NCBI GenBank assembly: GCA_020846745.1
Contig: JADLDI010000116.1
Span: 1 to 41,412 of the forward strand
DNA: 41,412 nucleotides
Reading direction: 5' to 3'
Origin: Bryobacterales bacterium
GTDB lineage: Bacteria > Acidobacteriota > Terriglobia > Bryobacterales > Bryobacteraceae
Shown: positions 1-7,741 of the stretch, one piece after another
Layout: each line of letters starts with the position of its first letter
Position numbering within the stretch: the stretch's first letter is position 1
Notes under the pieces: model-generated
What the model saw: only the letters and a program-made list of their open reading frames with translations
The model's database searches: none
What the model was told of the DNA's origin: nothing
Program-made: the position numbers and the translations under genes

Positions 1-432
1 CGCCAGGCTCCACTCCCGCCGGGGCGGCAAAAACCAATTCGAACGGGAAATGGGGCAAACTGTAGTTACTGGGTGGGGCCAAATGTAGCCATCGAGGTGG
101 GGCCAAGCCGGACCATCGAACTCAGCCAGGCGTGCGACGGACGCCTCCATCTGCGCGAGGCCGCTCTTGAGTTCCTCCACTACATGAAGGCGGTTCGCGT
201 CGAATTCTCGCCTTACATTCGATGAAGATACGATCCATGTACTTTGAGGCTCCGCCGCGAGGTCTTCAACCAGCGCCGCCGCCGATTCCACTATGTCGAT
301 TTGAAGCTTTGGCCTGAATGCCACCCGCACGACGTCGAGGATGGCGGAAGTGTCTAGAAACAGAACTGGTCGCGGCTTTGCGCAAATTCGCGCCGCCAGA
401 TTAAGGACGAGTTCAGTTGACTCCGGCGTCAT
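1..432 (-). pseudogene. PIN-domain protein, 3' part replaced by IS-like sequence (partial)
   Basis: This open frame starts at ATG 432-430 and runs off the left edge (144 codons visible, no stop). Residues about 22-34 read PVLFLDTSAILDV, the first strand of a PIN nuclease domain with its first acidic metal ligand (the Asp of LDTS). Further on there is an SSSNVRREFD segment and a helix. From about codon 108 onward the reading enters the tandem repeats at 51-111 and loses PIN character, so the gene is probably interrupted and the distal acidic residues are missing. Its ATG overlaps the TGA of the upstream 211-residue gene in an ATGA junction, so the two are translationally coupled. PIN domains are mostly toxins or RNases; the coupled upstream gene could be its partner, but it is not a recognised antitoxin. 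Confidence 0.6.
51..111. mobile_element. Insertion-sequence end (tandem terminal repeats), probably IS21-like
   Basis: Three direct repeats begin with TGGGGC(C)AA at 51, 74 and 98, so the period is 23-24 bp. The first two share the pattern TGGGGC-AA-TGTAG. Serial repeats at the element end are characteristic of IS21-family ends, where the transposase binds several copies. The repeats fall inside the otherwise open frame of the PIN-domain gene, and the residues they encode (proline/tryptophan-rich) do not look like PIN sequence. I infer that the element lies to the left of about position 110 and that the window starts inside it. No transposase gene is visible, so the family assignment is tentative; a dispersed non-IS repeat is the alternative. 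Confidence 0.45.
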
Positions 433-1064
433 GCGGGCAGCGACTCATAGGTCTCCAGAAGATCCCGAGAGTGCTCGTATTCAGTCGCGAGGTTGATCGC
501 CTCGTCCTCTGGCCATCTCTCCTCTTCAATCAGCCATCGCTGAAGCATCCCACCCGTAAGTTTGGCCCTTTCCCGATGCGCCGCAGTGATGAACGCGTTC
601 CAACGCCGACGGTCGAGAGGGTGAACTACCGATCTGTTGGATAACGAACTCCGCAACAGTCGGGCTGTCTGAGGCGTCACGAAATCTTCGATCTCAGGAC
701 TCGTCTTCCCTAGCTCAACCTGAACGCTGCTGATCTCGGCCGCAGGACGGACGCAATGGACGTAGTAGTCGGACAGGACCTGGTTGTACTGGTCGTAAGT
801 GAGCGAAGAAAACTCCTGCGCCAGAATATTGCTTACGTACAGATGTCTGTCGGGATTCGTAGCCAGCCACAACTCACATGCCGGGCGCTCGTACAGCGCA
901 GTACATCGGAAGCAATACATAGGTCCCAACGCGGCCCGCTGGACCTCCGATTCCCGCTCTCGGTGTCGGCTCCACCCGTTCGTCAGGTGCTGATCTAGGG
1001 CAGAGACGAACGCAGCAAGCATCTGAGGATCGCCCCTCACAATCAGATCGCCGTACACCTTCAT
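429..1064 (-). CDS. Uncharacterised 211-residue protein coupled to a PIN-domain gene
   Basis: I do not recognise the family. The protein is soluble and acidic, with no signal peptide or membrane segment. It has one CFRC pair near residue 52, in MYCFRCTALYERPACELW, and a charged C-terminal helix ending in SRDLLETYESLPA. The stop codon overlaps the start of the downstream PIN gene (ATGA), which points to co-expression and possibly to a joint function. The start at 1064 has no ribosome-binding site, but TAAAAT lies 6 nt upstream, the spacing expected for a leaderless transcript. Residues 120-170 (PEIEDFVTPQTARLLRSS...) look helical. A PIN-associated regulatory or antitoxin role is only a guess from context. 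Confidence 0.75.
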   Translation of the reverse strand: MKVYGDLIVRGDPQMLAAFVSALDQHLTNGWSRHRERESEVQRAALGPMYCFRCTALYERPACELWLATNPDRHLYVSNILAQEFSSLTYDQYNQVLSDYYVHCVRPAAEISSVQVELGKTSPEIEDFVTPQTARLLRSSLSNRSVVHPLDRRRWNAFITAAHRERAKLTGGMLQRWLIEEERWPEDEAINLATEYEHSRDLLETYESLPA

Positions 1065-1070
1065 AACACC

Positions 1071-1076
1071 ATTTTA
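1071..1076 (-). promoter_or_regulatory. Candidate -10 box for a leaderless mRNA
   Basis: TAAAAT on the minus strand is followed by 6 nt and the ATG at 1064. No Shine-Dalgarno sequence lies between them. With normal sigma-70 spacing, transcription would begin at or next to the A of the start codon. No clear -35 element is visible. Confidence 0.4.
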
Positions 1077-1188
1077 CCTGTGCTGAATCGGCTACTCTTC
1101 ACGCCCGAGGCACCCCCTTCCCCCCTCGCCCTGCAACAACTCCCGACAATTCCCCGTCCAACTAGCGTGTCCACGAGACATGCCACGC

Positions 1189-1194
1189 TACAAT
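1189..1194 (+). promoter_or_regulatory. Candidate -10 box for the ABC transporter pair
   Basis: TACAAT lies 34 nt before the TTG start of the permease. A GAAGGA ribosome-binding site sits at about 1214-1219. No convincing -35 hexamer is visible 17 nt upstream, so this rests on the -10 match alone. Confidence 0.35.
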
Positions 1195-1228
1195 AGCCTA
1201 TTTACCAGCAAACGAAGGACCCTCCTCT

Positions 1229-2329
1229 TTGATCAATAAGTTGGTAGTGCAGAATCTGAAGCACCGGCCGGTGCGCACGCTCCTCTCCATTTGCGCCATC
1301 AGTATCGAAGTGACCATGATCCTGACGCTTGTGGGCGTGAGCCGTGGAATGGTCGAAGAGTCCAAGCGCCGCGCTTCGGGCGTGGGGGCCGACGTTTGGG
1401 TGCGCCCTCCCAATAGCTCGCTGCTGTCGTTTTCGAGCGCCTCCATGCCCGAGAAACTGGTCGACTTCTTCGCCCAGCAGCCGCACATCACCATCGCCAC
1501 CGGCAGCGTCAACTATGGCGCTGGACTGATGGAATCCGTCTCCGGCGTCGACCTCGATAAATTCGGCCGCATGAGCGGTGGGTTCCGCTTCCTCGAAGGC
1601 GGTCCCATTCAAAAACAGGACGACATTATGGTCGACGAGCGCTTCGCCGCGCAGCGAAACCTCCACGCCGGTGAAAGACTCACGCTTTGGAACCGCGAAT
1701 GGCATGTATCGGGCATCTTTGAATCCGGCAAGCTGGCCCGTATCATTTTGCCTACTAAGACGGTGCAGGAAATTTCCGGCGCATCGGGCCGCCTCTCGCA
1801 GATCTTCCTCAAAGTCGACAAACCGGAGAACCTAAACAAGGTGATTGCCGACCTGAAGGCCAACCCCGCCTTGCAGGGCTACCCGATCTACTCGGTCGAA
1901 GAGTGGACTTCGCTATTCTCCGTGAACAACGTTCCGGGTCTCAGGCCGTTCATCGCCGTGGTCATCACCCTCGCCGTAACGGTCGGCTTTCTGGTCGTGT
2001 TCCTCTCGATGTACACGGCGGTGCTCGAACGGACACGCGAGATCGGCATTCTGAAGGCCCTCGGCGCGACGCCGGGCTACATTCTCGGTATTCTTCTGCG
2101 CGAAACGGCGGTCCTTGGCGCGCTCGGCGCGGCTCTCGGTATTGTCCTCACGTTCGGGACGCGCTGGATGGTGAACACGTTCGCCGGACCATCGCTCACC
2201 CAGACAATTGTTACGGATTGGTGGCCCATTACAACCGGCATCGCGCTGGCCGGCGCGCTCCTCGGTACGCTCTATCCCGGATGGAAAGCCATCCGCCAGG
2301 ATGCGCTGGAGGCTCTGCAATATGAGTAA
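1229..2329 (+). CDS. ABC transporter permease, MacB/FtsX family
   Basis: Inner-membrane subunit of a MacB/LolCDE-like (type VII) ABC transporter, 366 residues. The N-terminus (KLVVQNLKHRPVRTLLSICAISI) gives TM1, followed by a periplasmic MacB core domain of about 200 residues. Three C-terminal TM segments (about 240-265, 285-310 and 325-345) flank the conserved coupling motif TREIGILKALGATPGYILG. It has four TM segments in total, as is typical. The start is TTG with GAAGGA about 9 nt upstream; no better start exists in frame. It overlaps the downstream ATPase gene by 8 nt (ATGAGTAA), so the two are co-translated. The substrate cannot be told from sequence; relatives move lipoproteins, peptides or macrolides, or act in cell-envelope remodelling. 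Confidence 0.9.
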   Translation: MINKLVVQNLKHRPVRTLLSICAISIEVTMILTLVGVSRGMVEESKRRASGVGADVWVRPPNSSLLSFSSASMPEKLVDFFAQQPHITIATGSVNYGAGLMESVSGVDLDKFGRMSGGFRFLEGGPIQKQDDIMVDERFAAQRNLHAGERLTLWNREWHVSGIFESGKLARIILPTKTVQEISGASGRLSQIFLKVDKPENLNKVIADLKANPALQGYPIYSVEEWTSLFSVNNVPGLRPFIAVVITLAVTVGFLVVFLSMYTAVLERTREIGILKALGATPGYILGILLRETAVLGALGAALGIVLTFGTRWMVNTFAGPSLTQTIVTDWWPITTGIALAGALLGTLYPGWKAIRQDALEALQYE

Positions 2330-3008
2330 TCCAGCCGAGCCTATCATCCGCATCCGCAACTTGCAGAAGCGCTACCACGTGGGCGACGTGGACGTGGAAG
2401 CCCTGCGCGGAGTCGACCTTGACGTGAAACGCGGCGAGTTCCTCTCGATCGTCGGCCCGTCCGGTTCCGGCAAATCCACCCTGTTCCATATCCTCGGCGG
2501 ACTTACTCCACCCACCGGCGGAACCATTGAGATCGAAGGCGTCGACCTCGCGTCGATGACCGAAGCCGGCCGCACCGAACTACGCCGCACCAAGGTTGGC
2601 TTCGTTTTTCAGAAATACAACCTGCTGCCGACGCTCACCGCCGGTGACAATATCGCCATCGCGCGCCACATTGCCGGCAAATCCCTGGAAGTGGATCCCT
2701 GGATTCAGGACGCACTGCGCCTGCTCGGCATCGATCACCGGCTGGACCACAAGCCTCGCGCTATGTCCGGCGGCGAACAGCAGCGGGTCGCCATCGCCCG
2801 CGCCATCGTCAATCACCCCGCAATCCTGCTGGCCGACGAGCCGACCGGCAACCTCGATTCCAAGAACTCCGATGCCGTGCTGTCACTCCTCCGCGAACTG
2901 AACGAGCGCATGCAGCAAACCGTGCTGATGATAACGCACAATCCCGAAGCCGCCGCCTACGGCCATCGCATCGTCCGCATGCGCGACGGCCAGATTGTCC
3001 ACGACTAG
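2322..3008 (+). CDS. ABC transporter ATP-binding protein, LolD/MacB type
   Basis: Cytoplasmic ATPase partner of the preceding permease, 228 residues. Walker A is GPSGSGKST, the Q-loop is VFQKYNLLPTLTA, the signature is SGGEQQRVAIARA, Walker B is ILLADEPTGNLD, and the switch histidine is in MITHNPE. NLLPTLTA after the Q-loop and TGNLD after Walker B are typical of the MacB/LolD/FtsE group. I chose ATG 2322 (MSNPAEPIIRIRNL) because it overlaps the permease stop and places the first beta-strand correctly; a longer in-frame extension to 2208 lies wholly inside the permease gene. The stop TAG is immediately followed by the stop of the convergent pcm gene, with no intergenic space. Confidence 0.93.
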   Translation: MSNPAEPIIRIRNLQKRYHVGDVDVEALRGVDLDVKRGEFLSIVGPSGSGKSTLFHILGGLTPPTGGTIEIEGVDLASMTEAGRTELRRTKVGFVFQKYNLLPTLTAGDNIAIARHIAGKSLEVDPWIQDALRLLGIDHRLDHKPRAMSGGEQQRVAIARAIVNHPAILLADEPTGNLDSKNSDAVLSLLRELNERMQQTVLMITHNPEAAAYGHRIVRMRDGQIVHD

Positions 3009-3692
3009 CTATCGCCCTTTAACCATCGGCACAAACCGCACCGGATACGACGCGCTCTCGGTCACCTTGCCGTCGGCCGACTTCTCCATAATCATCAAAC
3101 GCTGGTAATTTGGATCGTCGCCTACAGGCCCCAGAAGCATTCCGCCCGGCGCCAGCTGATCAATCAACGCCTGCGGCACCTCCGCCGGCGCAGCGGTCAG
3201 CATGATCCGGTCGTACGGCGCATGTTCCGGCCAGCCTTTATATCCGTCCCCCACCCGGATCTCGATATTCTTCAGTCCAACCTCGGCAATCGCCGCCTGG
3301 GCCCGTGCCGATAACTCCGGGAGGAGTTCGATGCTATACACCTTCTTGAACAGCTTGCACAAGATCGCCGCCTGGTAGCCCGACCCCGTGCCCACCTCCA
3401 GCACCGTCGCATCCGGCGCCGGCCGTAGCATTTCGGACATCAGCGCCACGATATAAGGCTGCGAAATGGTCTGCCCGCTGCCGATCGGCAACGGTTGGTC
3501 GGCATAAGCGTCACTCCGGTATTGTTCCGGAACAAATACATGGCGCGGGATTTCGCGCATCGCCTTCAGCACCGCGGGATGCTTCACTCCGCGCGCAGCT
3601 ATGTGCTCATCCACCATGCGCCGCCTTTGGACGTCGACACCTTGCACCGCGCAACTCGCGAACAACAACGCGCAGGCGGCAAGGCTATACAC
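3009..3692 (-). CDS. pcm: Protein-L-isoaspartate O-methyltransferase, probably exported
   Basis: Repairs isoaspartyl residues in aged proteins using S-adenosylmethionine. Family motifs are present: RRRMVDEHIAARGV (about 24-37), the IGSGQTISQPYIVALM substrate region, the VLEVGTGSGYQAAIL SAM-binding loop, IELLPEL, and VGDGYKGWPEHAPYDRIMLTAA. Length 227 is normal once the N-terminal extension is allowed for. That extension, VYSLAACALLFASCAVQG, looks like a short lipoprotein or secretion signal (FASC lipobox-like), which would place the enzyme outside the cytoplasm. The start is GTG, 3 nt after the stop of the upstream M20 peptidase gene; an in-frame stop lies just before it, so it cannot start earlier. 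The AGGGA before the GTG is too close to be a normal ribosome-binding site, so re-initiation after the peptidase gene is likely. Confidence 0.88.
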   Translation of the reverse strand: MYSLAACALLFASCAVQGVDVQRRRMVDEHIAARGVKHPAVLKAMREIPRHVFVPEQYRSDAYADQPLPIGSGQTISQPYIVALMSEMLRPAPDATVLEVGTGSGYQAAILCKLFKKVYSIELLPELSARAQAAIAEVGLKNIEIRVGDGYKGWPEHAPYDRIMLTAAPAEVPQALIDQLAPGGMLLGPVGDDPNYQRLMIMEKSADGKVTESASYPVRFVPMVKGR

Positions 3693-3695
3693 TCC

Positions 3696-4871
3696 CTATC
3701 GTAGCTCTATCGCCGCTCCGCAGAACCGCATCGCCGCATGCGCGTAGATCTCCGCGGATAGCGCCAACTGCGTCAGCGATACTCGTTCATGATCCGAGTG
3801 CGCCGTCGCATGTGCCGGACCCCAGTAGATCGTCGGCACGCCCGTCTCATTCGCGAAGAGGTTCGCATCGCCGACAAGCCCCATCCCGATCACGTCCGCC
3901 GTGGCGCCCGTAACCTCTTCAACAGCTCCTCGGAACGCGGTAATCACCGGATGGTCCGCAGGCGTCTCAAACGGTTCGCGCATGCCCTTGAACTCCACGC
4001 GGAACGACAACCCGGACTCCGCCGCCAGCCCCGCGCAGATAGCTTCCAACTTCGCCCGCACCTGTTGGAACGTAGTCCCCGGCCGCCACCGCCACATACC
4101 GGTAACCGTGATCGGCGTGGGCAATCGGTTCGGCCAGTCGCCGGCCACGATGTGCCCGACGTTCACACGTTCCGCCCCGCACAAGGGATGCACGCCCTCC
4201 GCCGCGAACCCGCGCTCCAGCCGTTCAAACTCCACTAGCAGCCGCCCCAGCCAACACGCCGGATTTTCCGTATACGGCACCTTAATCGTATGGATAATTC
4301 CGCGGCCGCTCGTGATCGTCACCGTGAAAATCGTCGACCCCAGCGATGCAGCCCACACCGCGAACGGACCTTCCACGATCACAATCGCGTCCGCCTTGAT
4401 ATCGCCCTTGTTGATCCGTTCAATCAAACGCTTCGGACCCAATTTCCGGCCCACCGGGGTTTCATGGTCGATCACCCCCGTGAGCCACAAATCGCCCCGC
4501 AGGCGAACACCAGCCTTCCGCAGCGCCGAGGCCGCATGCACCATCGCCACCAAGCCGCCGCGCATATCTTCTGCTCCGCGCCCTACCAGCCAATCCCCAT
4601 CCCGCGCCGGTGGATCGCTGTTGCCAATCGGAATCGTATCCGTATGGCCGTTGAATAGCAGCGAAGGCGCGCCAGGCTCGGCGCCGGCCACGCGAACATA
4701 CACGTTCGGCCGATCGGCCTCCACCACGTCTAACTGCGGCTCAAAGCCTTCCCTGCGCAGTAACTCCGCCAGAAACAGCGACGAATCCCGCTCGGCACCG
4801 GTCTCGCCCTTTATCTTCAAGTAATCCAATACGTCGCGCGCCAGCGCTTCCCGATCGATTGTTATCCGCAT
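3696..4871 (-). CDS. M20-family metallopeptidase (ArgE/DapE/CPG2-like)
   Basis: Two-zinc exopeptidase or amidohydrolase of the M20 family, 391 residues, cytoplasmic (no signal). Metal-binding motifs are NGHTDTIP (His and Asp), GRGAEDMRGGL (bridging Asp), VIDHETP at the usual 'EE' site, VIVEGP, and a C-terminal GPAHATAHSDHE with the last His ligand. The dimerisation domain lies at about 180-300. The catalytic 'DEE' is DHE here: the position of the general-base Glu is His while the metal-binding Glu is kept. This either marks a divergent subgroup or altered activity. It lies between the serine hydrolase and pcm genes with gaps of 5 and 3 nt, so the three form one leftward operon. Substrate unknown. 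Confidence 0.85.
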   Translation of the reverse strand: MRITIDREALARDVLDYLKIKGETGAERDSSLFLAELLRREGFEPQLDVVEADRPNVYVRVAGAEPGAPSLLFNGHTDTIPIGNSDPPARDGDWLVGRGAEDMRGGLVAMVHAASALRKAGVRLRGDLWLTGVIDHETPVGRKLGPKRLIERINKGDIKADAIVIVEGPFAVWAASLGSTIFTVTITSGRGIIHTIKVPYTENPACWLGRLLVEFERLERGFAAEGVHPLCGAERVNVGHIVAGDWPNRLPTPITVTGMWRWRPGTTFQQVRAKLEAICAGLAAESGLSFRVEFKGMREPFETPADHPVITAFRGAVEEVTGATADVIGMGLVGDANLFANETGVPTIYWGPAHATAHSDHERVSLTQLALSAEIYAHAAMRFCGAAIELR

Positions 4872-4876
4872 CTGAG

Positions 4877-6079
4877 TTACTCAATCACCGAAGCCATCGT
4901 CATCTGTACGAAGGCATTCTTTTCATCGGACCCACCCTCCCGGTGGATCATAAATATCCCGGTCATGTCTTTCTTCGGGTCGATAAACTCGTAAGTCCCA
5001 TACCGTCCGCCATGCCCGTAACTGCCGATGGACAGTAAGTTCAAGGACCCCGCCGGATCGCGCACCACAAACCAGCCGAGCCCCCAGCCTGCGCCGGGTG
5101 TACCCGTCGATATCGCTCCTGTCTGGTTCACCGTCATAACCGCCACCGCCTGCGGCGATAGCAGCCGTTGCCCATTCAACGAGCCCCCATTCAGCATCAT
5201 CTGATTGAACGCAAACACATCCGTAGCCGTCGAATACAGGCCGCCTTCGGGCAACGGATACTTAGCGCCGGCGCGGAACTTCATCGCACCCTCACCCAGC
5301 GGGTCCGTCGTGTACTTCAGCGGCTTCCCATCTTTCAGGATATATGCCGTCGGCATCCGGTAATGTTTCTCCGTTGGCGGGTAGATATACGTGTCCACCA
5401 TCCCCAACGGCCGGAATATCTTCTCTTCTAAGTACTTCTCAAACGGCATCCCCGACAGCACCTCGATAATGCGTCCCAAGGTCGCAATTCCTGTGTTGGA
5501 GTACTGCCACCGCGTGCCGGGTTCGAACTCCAGCGGCCGTTGCGACAGAATCAGCACCACATCCGACAGCGGCCGGTGCAGCGCTCCGTGTAACTCCCCA
5601 ATCCCCGGCGGCGGATTGAGCGGCATCCCCGATGTATGTGTCATCAAGTCGCGAACCGTGATCGGCCGCGCCGGTTTCTGCAACTTAGCGTCCACCAGCA
5701 CCTGCTGGCCGCGAAACTCCGGCAAATGCTTTTCCACCGGATCTGTCACCGCCAGCCGGCCCTGTTCCGCTAGTTGCATAATCGCGAAACAGACAATCGG
5801 CTTTGTCATCGAATGCAGCTGGAAAATCGCATCCGTCTTGAGCGGCCGGCGTGTTTCGATATCCGTATAGCCCACCGCATCGAGCGCCGCGATATGCCCG
5901 TGGCGCGCCACCAGTGTCACCACGCCCGCCACAGTTCCCTGGTCCACAAACTCTTTCATCCGAACAGGAATGCGGGCCAATTGCTGCGGGTCGAGCCCAG
6001 TCTTCGCCTTATCGGTAACTACCGGGGGAGCAGCCCAAACACTCGATACAACGGCCACGACACAAACCAGCAATCGCAT
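4877..6079 (-). CDS. Exported serine hydrolase, beta-lactamase/esterase (class C-like, S12) family
   Basis: Penicillin-binding-protein-like hydrolase of 400 residues. The N-terminus MRLLVCVVAVVSSVWA is a signal peptide, so it acts in the periplasm or outside. The catalytic motifs are SMTK (SxxK nucleophile and base, about residue 91), YSN in GTRWQYSNTGIATLG, and GHGGRYGTYEF, which replaces KTG as in EstB-type esterases. Length and motif order match the 'beta-lactamase' Pfam family, whose members are usually esterases or D-aminopeptidases rather than antibiotic resistance enzymes. First gene of a leftward operon with the M20 peptidase and pcm. No ribosome-binding site precedes the ATG; TACAAT lies 7 nt upstream. 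Confidence 0.88.
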   Translation of the reverse strand: MRLLVCVVAVVSSVWAAPPVVTDKAKTGLDPQQLARIPVRMKEFVDQGTVAGVVTLVARHGHIAALDAVGYTDIETRRPLKTDAIFQLHSMTKPIVCFAIMQLAEQGRLAVTDPVEKHLPEFRGQQVLVDAKLQKPARPITVRDLMTHTSGMPLNPPPGIGELHGALHRPLSDVVLILSQRPLEFEPGTRWQYSNTGIATLGRIIEVLSGMPFEKYLEEKIFRPLGMVDTYIYPPTEKHYRMPTAYILKDGKPLKYTTDPLGEGAMKFRAGAKYPLPEGGLYSTATDVFAFNQMMLNGGSLNGQRLLSPQAVAVMTVNQTGAISTGTPGAGWGLGWFVVRDPAGSLNLLSIGSYGHGGRYGTYEFIDPKKDMTGIFMIHREGGSDEKNAFVQMTMASVIE

Positions 6080-6086
6080 TCCGGGT

Positions 6087-6092
6087 ATTGTA
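6087..6092 (-). promoter_or_regulatory. Candidate -10 box for a leaderless mRNA (serine hydrolase operon)
   Basis: TACAAT on the minus strand is followed by 7 nt and the ATG at 6079, with no Shine-Dalgarno sequence in between. No clear -35 box is seen. The divergent DNA glycosylase gene starts only 27 nt away on the other strand. Confidence 0.45.
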
Positions 6093-6106
6093 TCGTTTGG
6101 GGCGAA

Positions 6107-6985
6107 ATGCCTGAACTGCCGGATGTCGAACTCTATTTGGAAGCCCTAAGCACGCGCGTCGTGGGGCAGCCGCTCGAAGACGTGCGCTTGGGCAGTCCAT
6201 TCCTCCTCCGCACCGTCGACCCGCCGCTCAGCATTGCCACGGGCGGAACGGTCACCCAACTTAAGCGGGTCGGCAAGCGTGTCGCCTTGGGCATTGAAGA
6301 CCGCTGTTGGCTTGTCATCCACCTGATGATCGCCGGGCGCCTCCACTGGAAGAAACGCGGCATCAAGGTCGGCAGCCGTAACCAACTCGCCGCGTTCGAC
6401 TTCCCCAATGGCACGTTGCTCCTCACCGAAGCCGGCACTAAGCGGCGCGCTTCGCTCCACGTCGTCGCTCCCGACGCCCTCGATACCCTCAACCCTGGCG
6501 GCATCGACGTCCTCACCTGCTCTTTCAAAGACTTTCGCCATCAACTTACGAAAGAGAACCACACCCTCAAACGGTCGCTAACCGACCCGCGCCTGTTCTC
6601 GGGCATCGGCAACGCCTACTCCGACGAAATCCTGCACCACGCCAAACTCTCGCCCGTTGCGCTCTCTCAGAAACTCGACGATGCCGAACTCCATCGCCTG
6701 TTCAACTCGACCCGCGAGGTGCTCATCATGTGGGTTGATAAACTCCGCGCCGAGGCCGCCGGCAACTTCCCCGAACACGTAACCGCCTTTCGCGACGACA
6801 TGGCCGTACACGGAAAATTCGACCAACCGTGCCCCGTGTGCGGCGCCAAGGTGCAGCGAATCCGTTATGCGGATAACGAAACGAATTACTGCGCCCGCTG
6901 TCAAACCGGCGGACGCCTACTGGCCGATCGCGGGCTGTCCCGCCTGCTCGGCGCAGACTGGCCCCGCTCGCTTGATGACGAGTGA
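6107..6985 (+). CDS. Fpg/Nei-family DNA glycosylase
   Basis: Base-excision repair enzyme removing oxidised bases and cleaving at the abasic site, 292 residues. The protein starts MPELPDVE: after Met removal the N-terminal Pro is the Schiff-base nucleophile and the next Glu is catalytic. KRVGKRVAL supplies the conserved Lys of the N-terminal domain. The helix-two-turn-helix lies around DPRLFSGIGNAYSDEILHHAKLSP, with the conserved Asn. The C-terminal zinc finger is CPVC...CARC (about 244-269). I chose ATG 6107 because the Pro must be residue 2; the frame stays open upstream to 5774, inside the divergent gene. The IAGRLHWKKRG region differs from classical MutM, so I leave the symbol blank. Confidence 0.92.
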   Translation: MPELPDVELYLEALSTRVVGQPLEDVRLGSPFLLRTVDPPLSIATGGTVTQLKRVGKRVALGIEDRCWLVIHLMIAGRLHWKKRGIKVGSRNQLAAFDFPNGTLLLTEAGTKRRASLHVVAPDALDTLNPGGIDVLTCSFKDFRHQLTKENHTLKRSLTDPRLFSGIGNAYSDEILHHAKLSPVALSQKLDDAELHRLFNSTREVLIMWVDKLRAEAAGNFPEHVTAFRDDMAVHGKFDQPCPVCGAKVQRIRYADNETNYCARCQTGGRLLADRGLSRLLGADWPRSLDDE

Positions 6986-7040
6986 AAGCCGGGCAATAAA
7001 GAGTTATAGAGTGGAAAGAGCCCGAAAAGGAGAAGTTGTA

Positions 7041-7727
7041 ATGTCCAGGCTTATTACTCTGTCGGTTGCCGTCCTGATGACGCTGCCGGTGTCAGCACAG
7101 GTCGTCGGCCGCCGCCCCTTCATTCGTGCCTTCGGCGACGGGGTCGCATCGTCGGCCCCCGATTCTGTCAAGGTTAACGTCGGCCTCACCACTCAGGCCG
7201 ATACCGCACAGGCCTCGGCGGAACAGAACGCCGCGAAAATGACCACCATCCTCACCGCGCTCCGGCAGTTGTTGGGCAGTTCGGCTGAGATCCGGACCGT
7301 CACGTTCTCCATCAACCCCGTCTACCGCCCCGCCACCAACCCGCCCGTGTTGACCGGATACTCCACTACCAACATCGTGGAAGTTACCGTCGGTAACGCC
7401 ACCACGGCGGGCCGTGTTATCGACACCGCGACGCAAGCCGGAGCGAACGTTGTCCAGGGCTTACGGTTCGCCTTGCGCGACACTACGCCCCTACTCTTGC
7501 AAGCCTTGCGCCTCGCCACCCAGCGGGCCCGCGCAACCGCCGAAACCATAGCTTCCGGCCTTGGCTCGCGCGTCGGCTCGGTCGTCTCGGTGGAACAAGG
7601 AATCGTGCCGAGCGCTGCTGCGCGCAGCGATGTCGGGGCAGGCGCTACCGCCTCGGTTCCCACGCCCGTCGAAGCCGGCCAAGTGGAGGTGCGCGCCTAC
7701 GTCACCATCGAAGTTGAACTGCAATAG
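7041..7727 (+). CDS. SIMPL-domain (DUF541) periplasmic protein
   Basis: The 228-residue protein has a signal peptide (MSRLITLSVAVLMTLPVSAQ) followed by a SIMPL domain: IRAFGDGVASSAPDSVKVNVGLTTQADTA, then TVTFSINPVYRP and a C-terminal VEVRAYVTIEVEL strand. Members are small periplasmic or surface proteins, some linked to oxidative stress (E. coli YggE); no enzyme activity is established. The start is ATG 7041 with AAAAGGAGAAG 7-15 nt upstream. An upstream in-frame extension to 6867 overlaps the glycosylase gene and would bury the signal peptide, so I rejected it. It follows the DNA glycosylase by 55 nt in the same direction and may be co-transcribed. Confidence 0.88.
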   Translation: MSRLITLSVAVLMTLPVSAQVVGRRPFIRAFGDGVASSAPDSVKVNVGLTTQADTAQASAEQNAAKMTTILTALRQLLGSSAEIRTVTFSINPVYRPATNPPVLTGYSTTNIVEVTVGNATTAGRVIDTATQAGANVVQGLRFALRDTTPLLLQALRLATQRARATAETIASGLGSRVGSVVSVEQGIVPSAAARSDVGAGATASVPTPVEAGQVEVRAYVTIEVELQ

Positions 7728-7741
7728 CTAAATCGGCCCGG

